In this document: piece after piece, positions 61,801 through 64,000 of the stretch
How positions within the stretch are numbered: the first letter of the stretch is position 1
Layout of the letters: each line of letters starts with the position of its first letter
Assembly: GCF_003945595.2 (NCBI RefSeq)
Contig: NW_024104096.1
Coordinates: forward strand, 418,501 to 482,500
Source of the DNA: Pipra filicauda
Taxonomy: Eukaryota > Chordata > Aves > Passeriformes > Pipridae
DNA length: 64,000 nucleotides
Direction: 5' to 3'
Position numbers and translations under genes: made by a program
Notes under the pieces: generated by a model
Seen by the model: the letters and a program-made list of their open reading frames with translations, nothing else
The model's database searches: none
What the model was told of the DNA's origin: nothing

Positions 61801-62904
61801 TTTTTTTTTTAATCCAGAACTGAGATGAAATGCTTGTCTGTGTAGACCAAAGTTGCTATTAAATGTCTGGGAGGCAGATTATGTGTTTCTTTGAAGCTCA
61901 ACTCTGGGGAGGAAACATGCTGCTACTATACTTTTGAAAAAATAACAGCATAATAAAAAGCAACAAAAAACAACAAATCCCAACTTATACAGGAATTATA
62001 AGTGAATTGAACACTATTTACTTTGAAATATATATATACGTTCTCTCCAGTGAGTGTCATTTACCTCTTAATTGATTTCCATGTTGAATGGAATTTTAAC
62101 AACTCTGAAGGATCAGGGTTATATTCAAAACAAACAATGTGTATATGACTGCCATGTAATCAAATAGCCTGTAACCTAGGAAATAAATTAAATCTTCCCT
62201 TTTTAAAAGCCTTTGAATATGTTTTTGCTACTAACTACAGATCAAATTTAATTACTTTTGAGGGAATACTAGGAAAGCGTTCTACTTTCCACAAAGTAGT
62301 CAGCTTAACTTTAAAGTTAAATTTATTTAGGGACACACTATTGATATTGGAAATGAATTTTTAAATCAAAGAAAAATGTGGTTTTAGACAATATTTTTTT
62401 GTTTCATTATATCTCAAAAAGTCTCAATACAAAATTCTTGCTTTGGAGAACTAAGAGGCCTAGGAATCTCTTTAATTATATGAAAGCACACTTTTCTCAT
62501 AATTTTGTTTCCTGGCTTTCATGACTTTTGGACAATTCTTATCACCAGTTTTAAAACTTCTGCAAATATTATATTTTACATAAGAGATTCATAAGATTAT
62601 TTGTTTTTTATTACATCAAGTTAATGAAAACCCACATTAACTAACAAATTCCTAAAAATGGAAATGTGTTATATCAACAGTTTCCACACGCCATTGCATG
62701 AGTGATAAGTATATCCAGATCAGCTAGCAGGAATCAGTATTCTGACTTAGATTTTTATGTGCCAGATTAATGTTTATGTTTGTTTTGATAGAAAACCAGT
62801 CAACAGACTGTTTCGTGGACAATAAATTCAAGATAGTAATGAGGAGATAGTACTGCCAGAGCTAACTGCATACAGATTGGAGGGTCACATATTTGACACA
62901 GATA
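58871..62904. other. AT-rich gene-free interval
   Basis: Nothing recognised. 59102-59290 is slightly GC-richer, with no known family signature. Confidence 0.45.
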
Positions 62905-63319
62905 TAGTATGGCCCTTGGGCACGGGCCTGGCCTGGCCCGGCCCCAGAATGTGTGCTTCGCGGCGGTGTGGGCCCGGCCCAGCCCCGGGCGCGGAAAGAA
63001 GCGAGAGAATGGGAGCTTTGCCTGTGCGGACAGTGCCATTGTGGGAGATGAGAGGGGAGCCCCGGAACACACAGAAGAGAAGGACAACTCTAAACCCGGG
63101 CAGATGGAGCTCGTTCGGCCTTGTAAGGCCATCCATCTAAGAGAAGGTCACTCTAAACAAACCTACGTCCTGAGGACCTCGCTGCCACCGTCCAAGCTCA
63201 CTTGGCGCTGGCAGATGAACCTCAGGATTAAAGGGTGGGCTCAGTTCAGCGCACACTGTGTCTCACCTAAAAAATCCACTGCGCAGGCTGGAAGGCCTTA
63301 CCCGCATTTGCAAATTTCA
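62905..63319 (+). mobile_element. RTE-like LINE 5' UTR fragment (spliced-looking)
   Basis: Matches the 5' part of copy C: a GC-rich start (GGGCCTGGCCTGGCCC), then GTGGGAGATGAGAGGGGAGCC and CACACAGA. It is joined directly to AGAGAAGGACAACTC and runs on to GCATTTGCAAA at about 63319, where similarity stops. Compared with copy C it lacks 29780-30365 and everything after about 30598. Short frames here are chance frames. The left end is approximate. Confidence 0.75.
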
Positions 63320-64000
63320 ACCTACAAATAAAGACTGTGCTAATAATTCAGAAAAATGTATTCCCATTTCTAATTTAAAAGATCACAAATGACTCTTGCT
63401 CTGTTCCAAGCCATTTTCCACTGAAGCTGTATGAATAGCAATCCATGCATATCACATATGGAATCTACATAAAACAAGAATAATAGGGTCTAATTTGTAA
63501 TTCTTTACTGGTGAACTATCCAACATGTAAAGAGCAATTTCCAACTGAGACAAGCTTAACTTGGCAAGGAAGATAAACCTGTTCTGGCTCAACTGACTCA
63601 AGCTGCTGCTTATGCATGAAATGCTTATTTTGAGCTTTAGCTGTTGCAGCATACAGAGCAAACACAAGATGTACAGGATGTAGAGCAAGCATGCAGTTTG
63701 GGATTAAAAAAACAGCTACAACATCCAACCTTAGATTACAACAGAGATGTTTTAACCTCAAATGAGGTCTGTTTTGTAACATAACTACAGGACAAATTAC
63801 AACAAAATTTGAAAAAGGCATATAGAAAATGCATTCCCTTGATGCTATCTAACCTTATTCATTTGGGAAATATATATATGTTTATACATCTTGGGATAAA
63901 TTGCTCTTTTGCCATACAGATATTTTTGTCACTGGTCTTAATGGGTAGGTGTCTAAGACTAACCACTTTGCTATAAGACCAGATAGAGTGAAACCCGTCA
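63320..64000. other. AT-rich sequence to window end
   Basis: An AATAAA hexamer lies at about 63328 just after the LINE fragment; no gene recognised beyond. Confidence 0.5.

Overview
The window looks like bird nuclear DNA. It is AT-rich, gene-poor and carries a repeat set typical of birds: CR1 LINEs ending in the 8-bp ATTCTATG-type tail, avian ERVL-type LTRs, class II endogenous retroviruses, and a rarer APE-type (RTE-like) LINE. I recognise no host protein-coding exon, tRNA, rRNA or CRISPR array. Nearly all open frames are retroelement remnants or chance frames. Family names rest on motif recognition and memory of avian repeats, with no database search.

Layout: 1-399 is a diverged class II LTR cut by the window edge (- strand). 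1505-2073 is an ERVL-type LTR (+), and 16262-16723 is another copy of that family (-). 3985-5080, 25122-25397 and 29631-34165 are three copies of one APE/RT/zinc-finger LINE; only the last is near full length. A fourth piece at 62905-63319 holds only the 5' untranslated part and lacks a 586-base block that has GT...AG ends in the long copy. 5478-10248 is a provirus on the - strand with two LTRs (477-478 bp, roughly 3.5% apart), a 6-bp target duplication, a lysine-tRNA-like primer site, a polypurine tract, a broken gag and a broken env. The whole of pol is missing.

CR1 pieces lie at 14564-14605 (+), 21472-22400 (-, long clean reading frame), 25544-25803 (+) and 52457-53362 (-). Two related solo LTRs with perfect 6-bp duplications lie at 23197-23733 and 54016-54527 (+). 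A 1.1-kb ERVL solo LTR with a perfect 5-bp duplication lies at 48553-49645 (-). A possible further LTR lies near 51500-51985.

The rest (notably 10249-21471, 34166-48552 and 54528-62904) is AT-rich sequence without recognisable genes. It holds some low-complexity tracts and a few stretches that look like conserved non-coding regulatory DNA (about 36340-37150 and 58380-58870). These cannot be confirmed without alignment.

Nothing here acts as an operon or pathway. What can be read is retroelement history: CpG-decay stop codons, loss of pol by a still two-LTR provirus, repeated LTR-LTR recombination, and a LINE 5' end present in apparently unspliced and spliced forms.
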